32,215 nucleotides of DNA from Prosthecobacter debontii (GTDB taxonomy: Bacteria > Verrucomicrobiota > Verrucomicrobiia > Verrucomicrobiales > Verrucomicrobiaceae): positions 1 through 32,215 of the forward strand of contig CAMBPS010000040.1 of NCBI GenBank assembly GCA_945869675.1. The letters run 5' to 3'. Shown here piece by piece: positions 17,104 through 24,675 of this stretch. Below the pieces are notes generated by a model. The model was not told the DNA's origin, searched no databases, and saw only the letters and a list, made by a program, of their open reading frames with translations. The translations under genes and the position numbers were made by a program. Each line of letters begins with the position of its first letter. Position 1 is the first letter of the stretch.

Positions 17104-18744
17104 ATGCCCACGCCCGCTTTCCACTATCAAGAACTCCTCGAACTCGGCACCGATGACACGGAATATCGCCAACTGACGAAGGAACATGTCCGCGTCGAAA
17201 AGATCAGTGATAAGGAGTTGCTCGTCGTCGATCCCGAGGCGCTCACGTTGCTGGCTAACCAGGCGTTTCATGACATCAATTTCTTCCTGCGCCCAAAACA
17301 CCTCAAGCAGGTCGCCGCCATCCTCGATGATCCTGAAGCGAGCGAGAACGACCGCATGGTAGCGCTCACGATGCTGAAAAACGCCGACGTGGCCTCCGCA
17401 GGCCTCCTGCCATTTTGTCAGGACACCGGCACCGCCATCATCATGGGCAAAAAAGGCCAGCAGGTCTGGACTGGCGGTGGTGACGAGGCCGCGCTGTCGA
17501 AGGGCGTCTATCTCGCCTACACCGAGAATAACCTGCGCTATTCGCAAAACGCTGCGCTGAACATGTTCGATGAGAAGAACACCGGCACCAACCTGCCCGC
17601 GCAGCTTGATTTGTATGCCACCGACGGCGACGCATATAAGTTTCTCTTCATCGCTAAAGGTGGCGGCTCCGCGAATAAAGCCTTCCTCTATCAAGAGACC
17701 CGCGCTGTGCTCAATCCGAAGAGCATCGTAAAGTTTCTCAGCGAAAAAATGACCTCGCTCGGCACGGCTGCGTGCCCGCCTTACCACCTCACCTTCGTCA
17801 TCGGCGGCACCTCGGCCGAATCGACGATGAAACACGTCAAACTTGCCTCCACGAAGTATTACGACGGATTGCCCACCACCGGCAACGAACACGGTCGCGC
17901 CTTTCGCGATGTCGAGCTCGAAGCGCAGATGCTCGAAGAAGCGCGCACTTGCGGCATCGGCGCTCAGTTTGGTGGAAAATACTTCGCGCTCGATGTGCGC
18001 ATCATCCGTCTACCTCGTCACGGCGCGTCACTGCCCATCGGCATCGGCGTCTCGTGCTCCGCCGATCGCCAGGCCAAGGGTAAGATCACGCGTGACGGCG
18101 TCTTCATCGAGAAGCTCGAGACCAACCCGCTGCAATACATCCCCGAGGAACTGCGCCACCGCAAAGACACCAACGCCGTGCGCATCGACACAAATCGCCC
18201 CATGGCCGAGATTCGTGCCGAGCTTAGCAAGTATCCCACCACCACGCGCCTCCTCATCAACGGCCCCATCATCGTCGCTCGCGACATCGCGCATGCGAAG
18301 CTGAAGGAGATGCTCGATGCCGGCAAGCCGCTGCCTGACTACTTCAAAAACCACCCCGTTTATTACGCCGGCCCCGCCAAAACACCCGCCGGCATGCCCA
18401 GTGGCAGCTTCGGTCCCACCACCGCCGGCCGCATGGACAGCTATGTCGATCTCTTTCAAAGCCACGGCGGTAGCATGATCATGATCGCCAAGGGAAATCG
18501 CGGCCAGCAGGTCACCGACGCCTGCAAGAAGCACGGCGGCTTCTACCTCGGCAGCATCGGCGGCCCCGCTGCCATTCTCGCCAAGGAAAACATCAAAAAG
18601 GTCGAAGTCGTCGAGTTCCCCGAACTCGGCATGGAAGCCATCTGGAAGATCGAGGTGGAGGACTTCCCAGCGTTCATCTTGATTGATGACAAGGGGAATG
18701 ACTTTTTCCAGACGGTGGGTCCGGGATGCTCGGTGAAGCATTAA
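17104..18744 (+). CDS. Class I fumarate hydratase (4Fe-4S)
   Basis: A 546-residue enzyme of the iron-sulfur class I fumarase type (FumA/FumB-like), which hydrates fumarate to malate. The three cluster cysteines are all present, at C105 (PFCQDTGTA), C224 (ACPPYHL) and C318 (VSCSADRQ), and as I recall these are the same residue numbers as in E. coli FumA. The C-terminal beta domain carries [28 protein letters not shown] and [20 protein letters not shown]- and C-terminal halves are fused, as in E. coli. The cluster would be oxygen-sensitive. Codon third positions are strongly C/G, more than in the genes on either side; this high GC also creates long antisense open frames, which I do not count as genes. 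fumA would be a reasonable name, but the A/B paralogue cannot be told apart. Confidence 0.96.
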   Translation: MPTPAFHYQELLELGTDDTEYRQLTKEHVRVEKISDKELLVVDPEALTLLANQAFHDINFFLRPKHLKQVAAILDDPEASENDRMVALTMLKNADVASAGLLPFCQDTGTAIIMGKKGQQVWTGGGDEAALSKGVYLAYTENNLRYSQNAALNMFDEKNTGTNLPAQLDLYATDGDAYKFLFIAKGGGSANKAFLYQETRAVLNPKSIVKFLSEKMTSLGTAACPPYHLTFVIGGTSAESTMKHVKLASTKYYDGLPTTGNEHGRAFRDVELEAQMLEEARTCGIGAQFGGKYFALDVRIIRLPRHGASLPIGIGVSCSADRQAKGKITRDGVFIEKLETNPLQYIPEELRHRKDTNAVRIDTNRPMAEIRAELSKYPTTTRLLINGPIIVARDIAHAKLKEMLDAGKPLPDYFKNHPVYYAGPAKTPAGMPSGSFGPTTAGRMDSYVDLFQSHGGSMIMIAKGNRGQQVTDACKKHGGFYLGSIGGPAAILAKENIKKVEVVEFPELGMEAIWKIEVEDFPAFILIDDKGNDFFQTVGPGCSVKH

Positions 18745-18747
18745 GGC

Positions 18748-19077
18748 TCAGTAGTCGTAGGCGGACAAGACAGAATCGACTTTCTCTTTTTTGAAGAAAA
18801 TGTGGAAAGTAGAGGGCGTCTTCGAATGATGTCTGGCCTCGCGTGAGAGGTAGGAGTTAATGTAATACCAGCCATCTAGCTTCGATTCACTATGGGGTGG
18901 TCCCAGTAATTCCAGTACCGCACGGCGGGGCATTTTTTTTTGTTATCTGTGACCGAAGTTGTTTTTCGGACAATCCAATTGCGGTTGGTCTTGTGGCGAC
19001 GCGCCATGAAGCAAGTCCAATCAGAGCCGCGATCGCGAGTAACGCCATGACGGCAATGACTCGGAAAAAGGTTTCAT
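18748..19077 (-). pseudogene. Frameshifted BamE/SmpA-like single-helix protein gene
   Basis: Two phases of the minus strand together make one sensible protein. The upstream part reads an N-terminal membrane/signal helix (FFRVIAVMALLAIAALIGLA) and then IGLSEKQLRSQITKK. The downstream part reads MPRRAVLELLGPPHSESKLD and then GWYYINSYLS to the stop at 18748. The joined pattern (KKMPRRAVLELLGPP...GWYY) is that of SmpA/BamE-fold domains, small outer-membrane-assembly-type modules. The break is at a run of nine A (18933-18941 as T on plus); eight A would restore the frame. A second break at five T (19065-19069) separates the natural ATG at 19077 (MKPF...) from the helix. An ATG at 19048 would avoid the second break only. 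It may be a decaying gene, sequencing error in homopolymers, or slippage. Confidence 0.6.
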
Positions 19078-19144
19078 GGTGGCCAAGTTCATGAACAGAG
19101 CATAGAGGTTTCTCGCAACGCACGTCCAGTTGAAATTCAACTTT

Positions 19145-19392
19145 CGAGCCGGAGGCTCGGAAGAGATTAGCCGGTGGTGAGTCGAGCGAAGCAACGCCGA
19201 AGCGACCGGGAATCACCGGCTCCGGGCCGCCCCAAAACCCCCGATACGGGATGCGCCCCGGCAGGGGCGCGAGAAGCGTTCGAATGTTCCTCGGCAATGT
19301 TGCCCGCCAGACCCCGCGTGGCCTTCTCGCGCCCTTTCAGGGCGCGGTTCGTGTTTCGTCGGCGTTGTCCGGTGGTTTCACCACCGGCTAAT
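19145..19392. repeat. REP-like palindrome cluster flanking a RAYT remnant
   Basis: A dense set of inverted repeats. CGAGCC/GGCTCG lies at 19145-19159. GCGCCCC/GGGGCGC is at 19253-19270 and CGCGCCC/GGGCGCG at 19328-19346. CCGGTGG/CCACCGG with a five-base loop is at 19369-19387. In addition ATTAGCCGGTGGTGA (19166-19180) recurs in inverted orientation at 19378-19392, so the whole block is bounded by a 15-base inverted pair. Such GC-rich imperfect palindromes directly beside an IS200-like transposase are the mark of REP elements mobilised by REP-associated tyrosine transposases. Confidence 0.7.
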
Positions 19393-19456
19393 TTCTCTCG
19401 TGCACAGGTGTCGAATTCGCGATTACCATTCTTCGCCCGATCTGAAATGATCCTGC

Positions 19457-19740
19457 ATGGCTTCGACGCATCTCTCGTTGCACTTCCATCTTGTGTTCAG
19501 CACGAAGAACCGGGAACCTGGGTCTCGCCAACGCATCGGCAACGCGTTCACTCATCCATCGGCGGCATCCTCCGAAATATGGACGGCGTGGCGCATGCGG
19601 TGGGCGCAACTGGTGATCACATTCACATCGCCGCCGGTTTGCGGGCGACGCATTGCCTCGCGGATGTGATGCGGGAGGTGAAGAGCGAGTCCACACGCTG
19701 CATTCACGCGGAACTCGCGGCTTTTCGGCTTTGCGTGTCA
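19457..19740 (+). pseudogene. REP-associated tyrosine transposase (IS200-like) remnant
   Basis: The frame opens with MASTHLSLHFHLVFSTKNRE, the standard start of Y1/RAYT transposases. About 60 bp in, near 19520, the homology moves to another phase and continues with HSSIGGILRNMDGVAHAVGA, then GDHIHIAAGLRATHCLADVM, which holds the HUH metal site (HIH), and REVKSESTRCIHAEL. A single-base deletion at the CCTGGG step explains the shift. After about 19730 the expected C-terminal part with the catalytic tyrosine (the WQxGYxAF-type motif) is missing or unrecognisable, and a stop follows at 19770. The gene is therefore frameshifted and truncated and should be inactive. It sits right beside the REP-like palindromes and just upstream of the nucleotidyltransferase cassette. 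Confidence 0.8.
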
Positions 19741-19765
19741 AAAAGGCTTTCGTGTCTTTATTTGA

Positions 19766-19819
19766 GATAATATTGGCTTAAAAGTAAGTTGATCTTGGTT
19801 TAATACTAAGATAATATTG
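19766..19819 (+). promoter_or_regulatory. Duplicated GATAATATTG box upstream of the nucleotidyltransferase gene
   Basis: The ten-base sequence GATAATATTG occurs at 19766-19775 and again at 19810-19819, start-to-start spacing 44 bp (about four helical turns). The second copy overlaps the predicted -10 element and ends five bases before the ATG. This is a natural arrangement for an autorepressor operator, with the downstream winged-helix protein as the candidate binder. That link is inference. Confidence 0.5.
19789..19817 (+). promoter_or_regulatory. Sigma-70-like promoter predicting a leaderless transcript
   Basis: TTGATC at 19789-19794 and TAATAT at 19812-19817 are separated by exactly 17 bases. 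A start about seven bases after the -10 falls on the A of the ATG at 19824, which would give an mRNA with no 5' leader. No ribosome-binding site precedes that ATG, which agrees with the prediction. Confidence 0.55.
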
Positions 19820-19823
19820 AATT

Positions 19824-20414
19824 ATGAAAGTCTTTGACGTCTCAACTCTTGAAAATGCTCTTCAGACGGTGTCGGCAGTTCTTGCTCAAGATGGAGCGGA
19901 ACCGGAGGCTGTGGTGATCTGTGGAGGGGCAGCGTTGCTGAGCTTGGGATTCATCACCCGACGTACGAAGGACGTGGATGTGCTGGCCGGGGTGAATCCG
20001 GTGGAAGGACTGGTCGATCCACGGCCCTTTTCACCAGCTTTGACGCGGGCGGTGGAGGATGTGGCGAAGGCACTGGGGCTGCCATCGAACTGGTTCAATG
20101 CCGGACCAGCGGATCAAGTGATGGCGGGGCTGCCAGTGGGCTTTCTCTCCCGCCTTCAACGTCGTGAGTATGGGAGCCACCTGACGGTGTTTTTGCCTGA
20201 TCGTTACGATTTGATCCATCTGAAACTCTTCGCCGGAGTGGACCAGGGACCAGGACGACACTGGTCGGACCTGAAGGCTTTGAACCCGACAACTGACGAG
20301 ATGCTGGGTGCCGCCCGATGGGTGTTGGGCCAGGACGCTGGGGATGTCTTCCCCAGCGTGGTGAGAGATGCTCTGAGATTCCACGACTATGCCGAAATCG
20401 CTGACCAACTTTAG
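19824..20414 (+). CDS. Nucleotidyltransferase-fold protein (DUF6036/AbiEii-like), putative toxin
   Basis: A 196-residue protein. The nucleotidyltransferase signature is visible: the glycine pair in ICGGAALLSLGF (G34-G35), followed by TRRTKDVDVLAG with the two metal-binding aspartates D50 and D52. A conserved-looking basic/acidic set follows in RYDLIHLKLFAG (K134) and RHWSDLKAL (D149). This is the pattern of DUF6036 and AbiEii/MenA-like minimal nucleotidyltransferases, several of which act as toxins that modify tRNA (family knowledge). The stop codon lies 26 bp inside the next gene, so the two are translationally coupled. It has its own promoter with a leaderless start. The neighbourhood (REP cluster, dead transposase) fits a horizontally moved cassette. 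A toxin role is inference; a housekeeping or antibiotic-modifying nucleotidyltransferase is the alternative. Confidence 0.75.
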   Translation: MKVFDVSTLENALQTVSAVLAQDGAEPEAVVICGGAALLSLGFITRRTKDVDVLAGVNPVEGLVDPRPFSPALTRAVEDVAKALGLPSNWFNAGPADQVMAGLPVGFLSRLQRREYGSHLTVFLPDRYDLIHLKLFAGVDQGPGRHWSDLKALNPTTDEMLGAARWVLGQDAGDVFPSVVRDALRFHDYAEIADQL

Positions 20415-21441
20415 AGACGAGCTGCTCTCAGCCGTGCATGACCTGCTCTGGCTGCAATGGGCCAGCCTGGGAGCAGGCGTGGATGATGCCGCATCCATGC
20501 CTGCAACGCAGGTAATCGACCCCGAGGCGCTGCTGCTGGCGACGTCTCACTTCGGCCGCCGGGAGCCACGGCTCTTTGATGAATCACTGGGGTGGATGGC
20601 CCGTTATGGTGGGATGATCAACGTACAGCGTCTGAAAAACCTGCAACGTGAGGGAATGCTCGGTGAGAAGAGCATCTTCGCTGCGATGGCCGCCCACGTG
20701 AAGAGGGAGGGTGGTCTGACCAAGTGGGAAACGCTCGCCAACACTTCCCAAGTCACAGTGGAGCATGAGCCGGAACCCTTTTTAATCACAGACAGCTCCA
20801 GGCCCGCGCATTGGGGCGAGGCGGATGCCGATTTCCTCTCCCGTGGATGGGTAAAGACACCTGCGCGGCAACGGGATCTCACCATGCCGCCGTCACCAGC
20901 AAAAAGCAGCAATGTCCTGCTCACTCTGCGGGCACTTATCGGCGTCTCCGCTCGATGTGAGGTCATCTTGTACCTGCTGACTCACCCATTCGGCAAAGTG
21001 GCTGACATGGTGAATCTCACCGGTTACTCGGCCCAGGCGATTTTGAACGTCCTGGATGAAATGGCGCTTTCTGGCACGATCTACACGGATGGTGGCCGCA
21101 CTGTTGACTCATGGAAAAAAAAGGGCCGTGGGAGATCGTTGCGTTATTCGCTCAAACAGGCGGACTGGCTTCACCTGATACCCGCGGCGGCTGAAGTGCG
21201 GTGGCAGCCATGGTTTGCACTCCTATCTCTCGCGCAAGCCACCGATATCGCACTGGTGGCCGATTCCGCCTCAACTTCTCTTCTGCCCGCCATGCAAGTG
21301 CGTCGGGTGCTGGATACACTGACACCCCAACTGGCTGAAGCGGGAATCGCCTCGCGGCTTGGCTGCTCGCCAAACATGACGGGCTCAGAGATGCTCGGCC
21401 AACTCGCCGAAACTTTGCCTAGCGTGCTACGTTCGGCCTAA
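20389..21441 (+). CDS. Winged-helix protein paired with the nucleotidyltransferase, putative antitoxin/regulator
   Basis: A 350-residue protein I do not recognise as a named family. The centre (about residues 183-258) is a winged helix-turn-helix of MarR/ArsR style: [20 protein letters not shown], then [20 protein letters not shown] for the recognition helix region, and a basic wing, [16 protein letters not shown]. The N-terminal 170 residues are mostly helical with no motif I can name. The C-terminal 90 residues include [17 protein letters not shown] and look helical. It begins inside the end of the nucleotidyltransferase gene (26-bp overlap). In AbiE-like systems the wHTH antitoxin comes first and is smaller; here the order is reversed and the protein larger. 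It could repress the pair through the GATAATATTG boxes and neutralise the partner. Both roles are inferred. Confidence 0.7.
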   Translation: MPKSLTNFRDELLSAVHDLLWLQWASLGAGVDDAASMPATQVIDPEALLLATSHFGRREPRLFDESLGWMARYGGMINVQRLKNLQREGMLGEKSIFAAMAAHVKREGGLTKWETLANTSQVTVEHEPEPFLITDSSRPAHWGEADADFLSRGWVKTPARQRDLTMPPSPAKSSNVLLTLRALIGVSARCEVILYLLTHPFGKVADMVNLTGYSAQAILNVLDEMALSGTIYTDGGRTVDSWKKKGRGRSLRYSLKQADWLHLIPAAAEVRWQPWFALLSLAQATDIALVADSASTSLLPAMQVRRVLDTLTPQLAEAGIASRLGCSPNMTGSEMLGQLAETLPSVLRSA

Positions 21442-21452
21442 ATCTCTTCTCC

Positions 21453-22211
21453 ATGCCCACACCTATCCGCGTCACCATCTGGAACGAATTTGTTCATGAG
21501 CGTCAGAACCCTGCTGTTGCTGCTATTTATGCCAACGGCATCCACGGAGCGTTGGCGGAGGCTTTGGGAGTGAATGCGGATTTCGTCATTCGTACGGCGA
21601 CGCTGGATGAACCTGAGCAGGGCGTGTCACAGGTCGTTCTCGATGAAACGGACGTGTTGCTGTGGTGGGGCCATGCGGCGCATGATCAGGTGCTGGATGA
21701 AACCGTGACGCGAGTGCAGCAGCAGGTGTTGGCGGGCATGGGGCTGATCGTGTTGCATTCAGGCCATTTTTCAAAGGTCTTCAAGAGGCTCATGGGCACG
21801 AGCTGTGCGCTGAGCTGGCGTGAGGCGGGCGAGCGGGAACGCGTTTGGGTAGTGAATCCGGGCCATCCAATCGCCGCGGGCATCGGCGACTGCATCGAGA
21901 TCGAGCAATCGGAGATGTATGGCGAGCCTTTTGGCATTCCGACGCCTGAGGAGCTGATCTTTGTGTCTTGGTTCCAGGGCGGCGAGGTCTTTCGCAGCGG
22001 GGCGACGTGGACTCGTGGTAGCGGTCGCATCTTCTACTTCAGCCCTGGGCATGAAGTTTATCCGATTTACCAACACCCCGAAGTGCAGCGGGTGATCGCG
22101 AACGGCATCCGTTGGGTGCAGCCACAATCACGAGTGACGGTGAAACCGCGACATGTGCCGGTGGAGCAGGCGCGGGAGATGATTCATGTGCGCGGCGGAA
22201 CCGTGCATTGA
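21453..22211 (+). CDS. ThuA-domain protein (trehalose utilisation-like)
   Basis: A 252-residue protein matching the ThuA family, a class I glutamine amidotransferase-like fold linked to trehalose/sucrose use in rhizobia. Visible landmarks are [20 protein letters not shown] at the start, [33 protein letters not shown], and toward the end [20 protein letters not shown] and [16 protein letters not shown]. The full length agrees with the family. No signal peptide is present. It starts 11 bp after the winged-helix gene and has no promoter I can see in between, so it is probably read through from the cassette, although the functions look unrelated. The biochemical reaction of ThuA proteins is not well settled; a role in keto-sugar conversion is one proposal. 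Confidence 0.9.
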   Translation: MPTPIRVTIWNEFVHERQNPAVAAIYANGIHGALAEALGVNADFVIRTATLDEPEQGVSQVVLDETDVLLWWGHAAHDQVLDETVTRVQQQVLAGMGLIVLHSGHFSKVFKRLMGTSCALSWREAGERERVWVVNPGHPIAAGIGDCIEIEQSEMYGEPFGIPTPEELIFVSWFQGGEVFRSGATWTRGSGRIFYFSPGHEVYPIYQHPEVQRVIANGIRWVQPQSRVTVKPRHVPVEQAREMIHVRGGTVH

Positions 22212-22225
22212 TTGCATTCAGAGTG

Positions 22226-23125
22226 CTAGCGGTTCTGATATGCTGCGTTGCCGTTCTGCTTGAAGTATTCATCCCTCATGCGCTTCAGTTCGGCGATACG
22301 TGCGGCAGTCGAAGTGGCATCATTCGCTTTTTGCTGCTGCTGACTGCGGACAAAGTGGTTATTGGCACCCAGACTGCGCCAGGGTCCTTGGGGCACTTCA
22401 CTGACGTCCACAAAACGCCAGTCACATTTGCCGCTACTGGACATGCCTAGGTAGTCACGCACAGCTGGGGAGATATCTAAACCGGCACCTTTATTACTCG
22501 TGTTTTTGGGGCGTGCATTGCCAAACACATATTCATGATCGTCGGTGACAAAGGGGCCACAGTCTTCCCACTGGGCATAGCAGACGCGGTTGCCATACCG
22601 GATGGCTAGCCAAGTGCCATGGACCACACTTTTGCCGCCACGAACATACTTTTCTTTGAACCAAGGGATGACCTTTGAGGCCTCTGACTTGTGTGAATTG
22701 TAGTCGAGGCAGTCGTTATACGGTAGGGCGATGTAGAAAGGATTGAGCCCGGGTGTGAATCCGCGTGGGCAGTAACTCGGGCCACGTTTGTTTGGATCAG
22801 GATCGTCATAGCCGCCAAAGTTTTTTTCCCACTCGGTATCCCAGGAGCTCTTGCTATTTGGCGTGGGATTGTTTTCGGTTGGCTGCTCGCCGACCCAAAA
22901 GACAGTGGCGACGATATCTGTCTTCCAAGGATACCTCGCGTATCCAAGCCGCGGCATGGTGGGCGAGTTGACTCGTGGGATGACTAATCCAGAGCTGCCT
23001 TGACTGCTGGCGGCGGCTCCCGTCGCACTGACTTTAGGCAAAGATTGCCCCATAACCAGTCCGACCATTGCAAGGAAAAGTCCAAGCAAGAGCATTTGTA
23101 GAGAACTGGTGCGGGGGAGAGGCAT
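22226..23125 (-). CDS. Secreted double-psi-barrel-like protein, function unknown
   Basis: A 299-residue protein with an N-terminal signal peptide (LLLGLFLAMVGLVMGQ, cleavage near residue 27) and a low-complexity Ser/Ala-rich linker. The core (about residues 60-245) contains paired cysteines (C119, C139, C182, C189, C234) and the sequence RVCYAQWEDCGPF followed by GAGLDISPAVRDYLGM (DISP at 217-220). The D-x-SP step after a GPF turn resembles RlpA/expansin-type double-psi beta-barrels, where that Asp is catalytic or ligand-binding. The C-terminus is a charged helix with QQQQKAND. I infer a cell-wall or polysaccharide-directed role with low certainty. The gene is convergent with the ThuA gene, 14 bp apart. 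Confidence 0.6.
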   Translation of the reverse strand: MPLPRTSSLQMLLLGLFLAMVGLVMGQSLPKVSATGAAASSQGSSGLVIPRVNSPTMPRLGYARYPWKTDIVATVFWVGEQPTENNPTPNSKSSWDTEWEKNFGGYDDPDPNKRGPSYCPRGFTPGLNPFYIALPYNDCLDYNSHKSEASKVIPWFKEKYVRGGKSVVHGTWLAIRYGNRVCYAQWEDCGPFVTDDHEYVFGNARPKNTSNKGAGLDISPAVRDYLGMSSSGKCDWRFVDVSEVPQGPWRSLGANNHFVRSQQQQKANDATSTAARIAELKRMRDEYFKQNGNAAYQNR

Positions 23126-23264
23126 GCCAAAAGAGGGGTGCGCAATCTACCAGTCTTCAATGCTATCTGGCAATTTTAAATTGTCACGCGTGGACTGTTC
23201 GTCTGAACGATTTCGGCCACTCATTCAGTCGGGCCGTTTAGGAAACCGAAATCTGCGGTAGTGT

Positions 23265-24392
23265 TCAAAAAATAGTCGACTTTAATGCTGCCAAAGCTCG
23301 ATGAAGGTCACTCATAGTATTGTAGCCATGAACGGCTAAGCGGATCCTGCCAGCATTGTGCATGACGTGAATCTCAGCCTTTTCCAGGGCAGCATGAATT
23401 TCTGCACTTCGCTGATGTTTAAAGGAAAGGATGCCCGTAGGACGATCATGATGAAGCGGACACAGTGGCTCAAAATTCAGGGCTATCAGGCTCTCATACA
23501 ATTCTTTGACTAGAGGGTCAGCATGAGCTGAGACGGCCGCCACGCCGACGCCATCGACATAGCGTAGCGCCGCATTTAAGGCATAGAGGGCGGCAAAGCT
23601 GGGCATGCCGACTGAGAAACTCATTGCACCTGTCTTTGTCACCGCGCGCTCAAAGCGGTCGGTGTCAAAGGCATTGCTCAGGTGATACCAGCCGCCCGCG
23701 TGAGTCGTTAGGCGCTGTGCATTTCGTTTTGGAATACCGATGACACAGCCGCCATGCACGCCGAGCGTCCATTTGTGCGTGCTGCTGATGAGGATGTCTG
23801 CACCTTCACAATTCAAGACCACCCGACCAAAAGCCTGCGTGATGTCCACGGAGATGAGTGCATTCGGCGCATGTTGCCGCACGGCATCATGGATCGGCTG
23901 CCAGTCGATGCGATGCCCATTGTAAAAGCTGATGAGCGATAGTTGCACGAGCTTGGTTTTCTCATTTAGCAGCGGGATGAGGTCGGCCACATTCAGCTCG
24001 CCACACACGGATCTCCAAAGTTGTGATATTGGTGGAGTCATGGCACGCATCCATGCCGTGACTCCCGCCGGAAAGTCGAGATCCGTGACCACGACTTCAT
24101 CTTTTTCGCCGAGATGCAATGCCGAGGCGAGAAGGTTATAGGCCTCTGAACTGCATGAGCAAAACGATATCTCATCCGTAGTCAGCCCCAGCATCTTCGC
24201 GCTAATTTCACGGCAATTTTCCACTGCAGCGAAATGCCCCTCACGTCCACGCATTCCAAGAGACTTATCTGCCCAATAACTCTCTAGAGCCTCTTTCACA
24301 GCTAAAGGCGGAATGCTTTCCGCAGCTGTGTTCAGATACGCGATGGCAGAAAGAGAAGGAAAGTCGCGGAGGCGTGTAGAGTCGGTCAACAT
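23265..24392 (-). CDS. Class V aminotransferase-fold PLP-dependent enzyme
   Basis: A 375-residue protein of the fold-type I, class V group (cysteine desulfurase/isopenicillin N epimerase/selenocysteine lyase relatives). It opens with YLNTAAESIPPLAVKEAL, has the phosphate-loop region EISFCSCSSEAYNLLAS, the PLP-ring aspartate D183 with Q186 (ALISVDITQAFG), and the Schiff-base lysine K207 (ILISSTHKWTLGVHGG). The C-terminal domain ends with IRLAVHGYNTMSDLHRALAA. The cysteine loop used by IscS/SufS for persulfide transfer is not evident, so I avoid calling it a desulfurase. The reaction is uncertain. About 280 bp separate it from RNase PH upstream, including a cluster of inverted repeats, so it may have its own promoter. 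Confidence 0.88.
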   Translation of the reverse strand: MLTDSTRLRDFPSLSAIAYLNTAAESIPPLAVKEALESYWADKSLGMRGREGHFAAVENCREISAKMLGLTTDEISFCSCSSEAYNLLASALHLGEKDEVVVTDLDFPAGVTAWMRAMTPPISQLWRSVCGELNVADLIPLLNEKTKLVQLSLISFYNGHRIDWQPIHDAVRQHAPNALISVDITQAFGRVVLNCEGADILISSTHKWTLGVHGGCVIGIPKRNAQRLTTHAGGWYHLSNAFDTDRFERAVTKTGAMSFSVGMPSFAALYALNAALRYVDGVGVAAVSAHADPLVKELYESLIALNFEPLCPLHHDRPTGILSFKHQRSAEIHAALEKAEIHVMHNAGRIRLAVHGYNTMSDLHRALAALKSTIF

Positions 24393-24532
24393 GAGTGGAG
24401 AGATTTAACCCATAAACCGTGGATTTCTTGCGTTGAGATGTCTCCTGTCTCAAGGAGGCTGGTATTTTCGTGCATGAGATCAAAGAGGATGTGAGCGGGA
24501 GCTTCCAGGAAGTGCGGCTTCTGGTTTAAGCT

Positions 24533-24582
24533 ACGAAACGACTTTCGTGGAGTCGATAAAGCTCGGCGACTTTATCGTCGCC
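24533..24582. repeat. Cluster of nested, mutually exclusive inverted repeats
   Basis: Within 50 bp there are four perfect inverted repeats: ACGAAA/TTTCGT (24533-24548, loop 4), CGACT/AGTCG (24539-24555, loop 7), CGATAAAG/CTTTATCG (24554-24577, loop 8) and GGCGAC/GTCGCC (24565-24582, loop 6). The last two share bases 24570 and 24577 and interlock, so they cannot form together. No T-tract follows on either strand, so it is not a standard terminator. It lies between the stop of RNase PH and the start of the class V enzyme gene. Confidence 0.6.
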
Positions 24583-24675
24583 TAGCGTGGTCTGCGGATG
24601 GCCAAGGAACGCAGCTATCGCATAGGTGAGTTGAAAGGTTCGGACTGGTATCGCAACGTGATTTTCAACTCTTGG

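Noticed and set aside
17086..18741. Two long antisense open frames (268 and 237 codons) across the fumarase gene
   Set aside because: They mirror the fumarase gene and arise from its high GC third positions. Their translations have no protein-family pattern, whereas the plus strand carries all fumarase cysteines.
19174..19770. 198-codon open frame across REP repeats and the transposase
   Set aside because: Its first part is translation of palindromic repeat DNA; only the later part is real transposase sequence, reached by a frameshift from 19457.
23171..23183. Palindrome CAATTTTAAATTG as an operator
   Set aside because: Short, AT-only core and single copy; it may occur by chance, and no regulator is linked to it.
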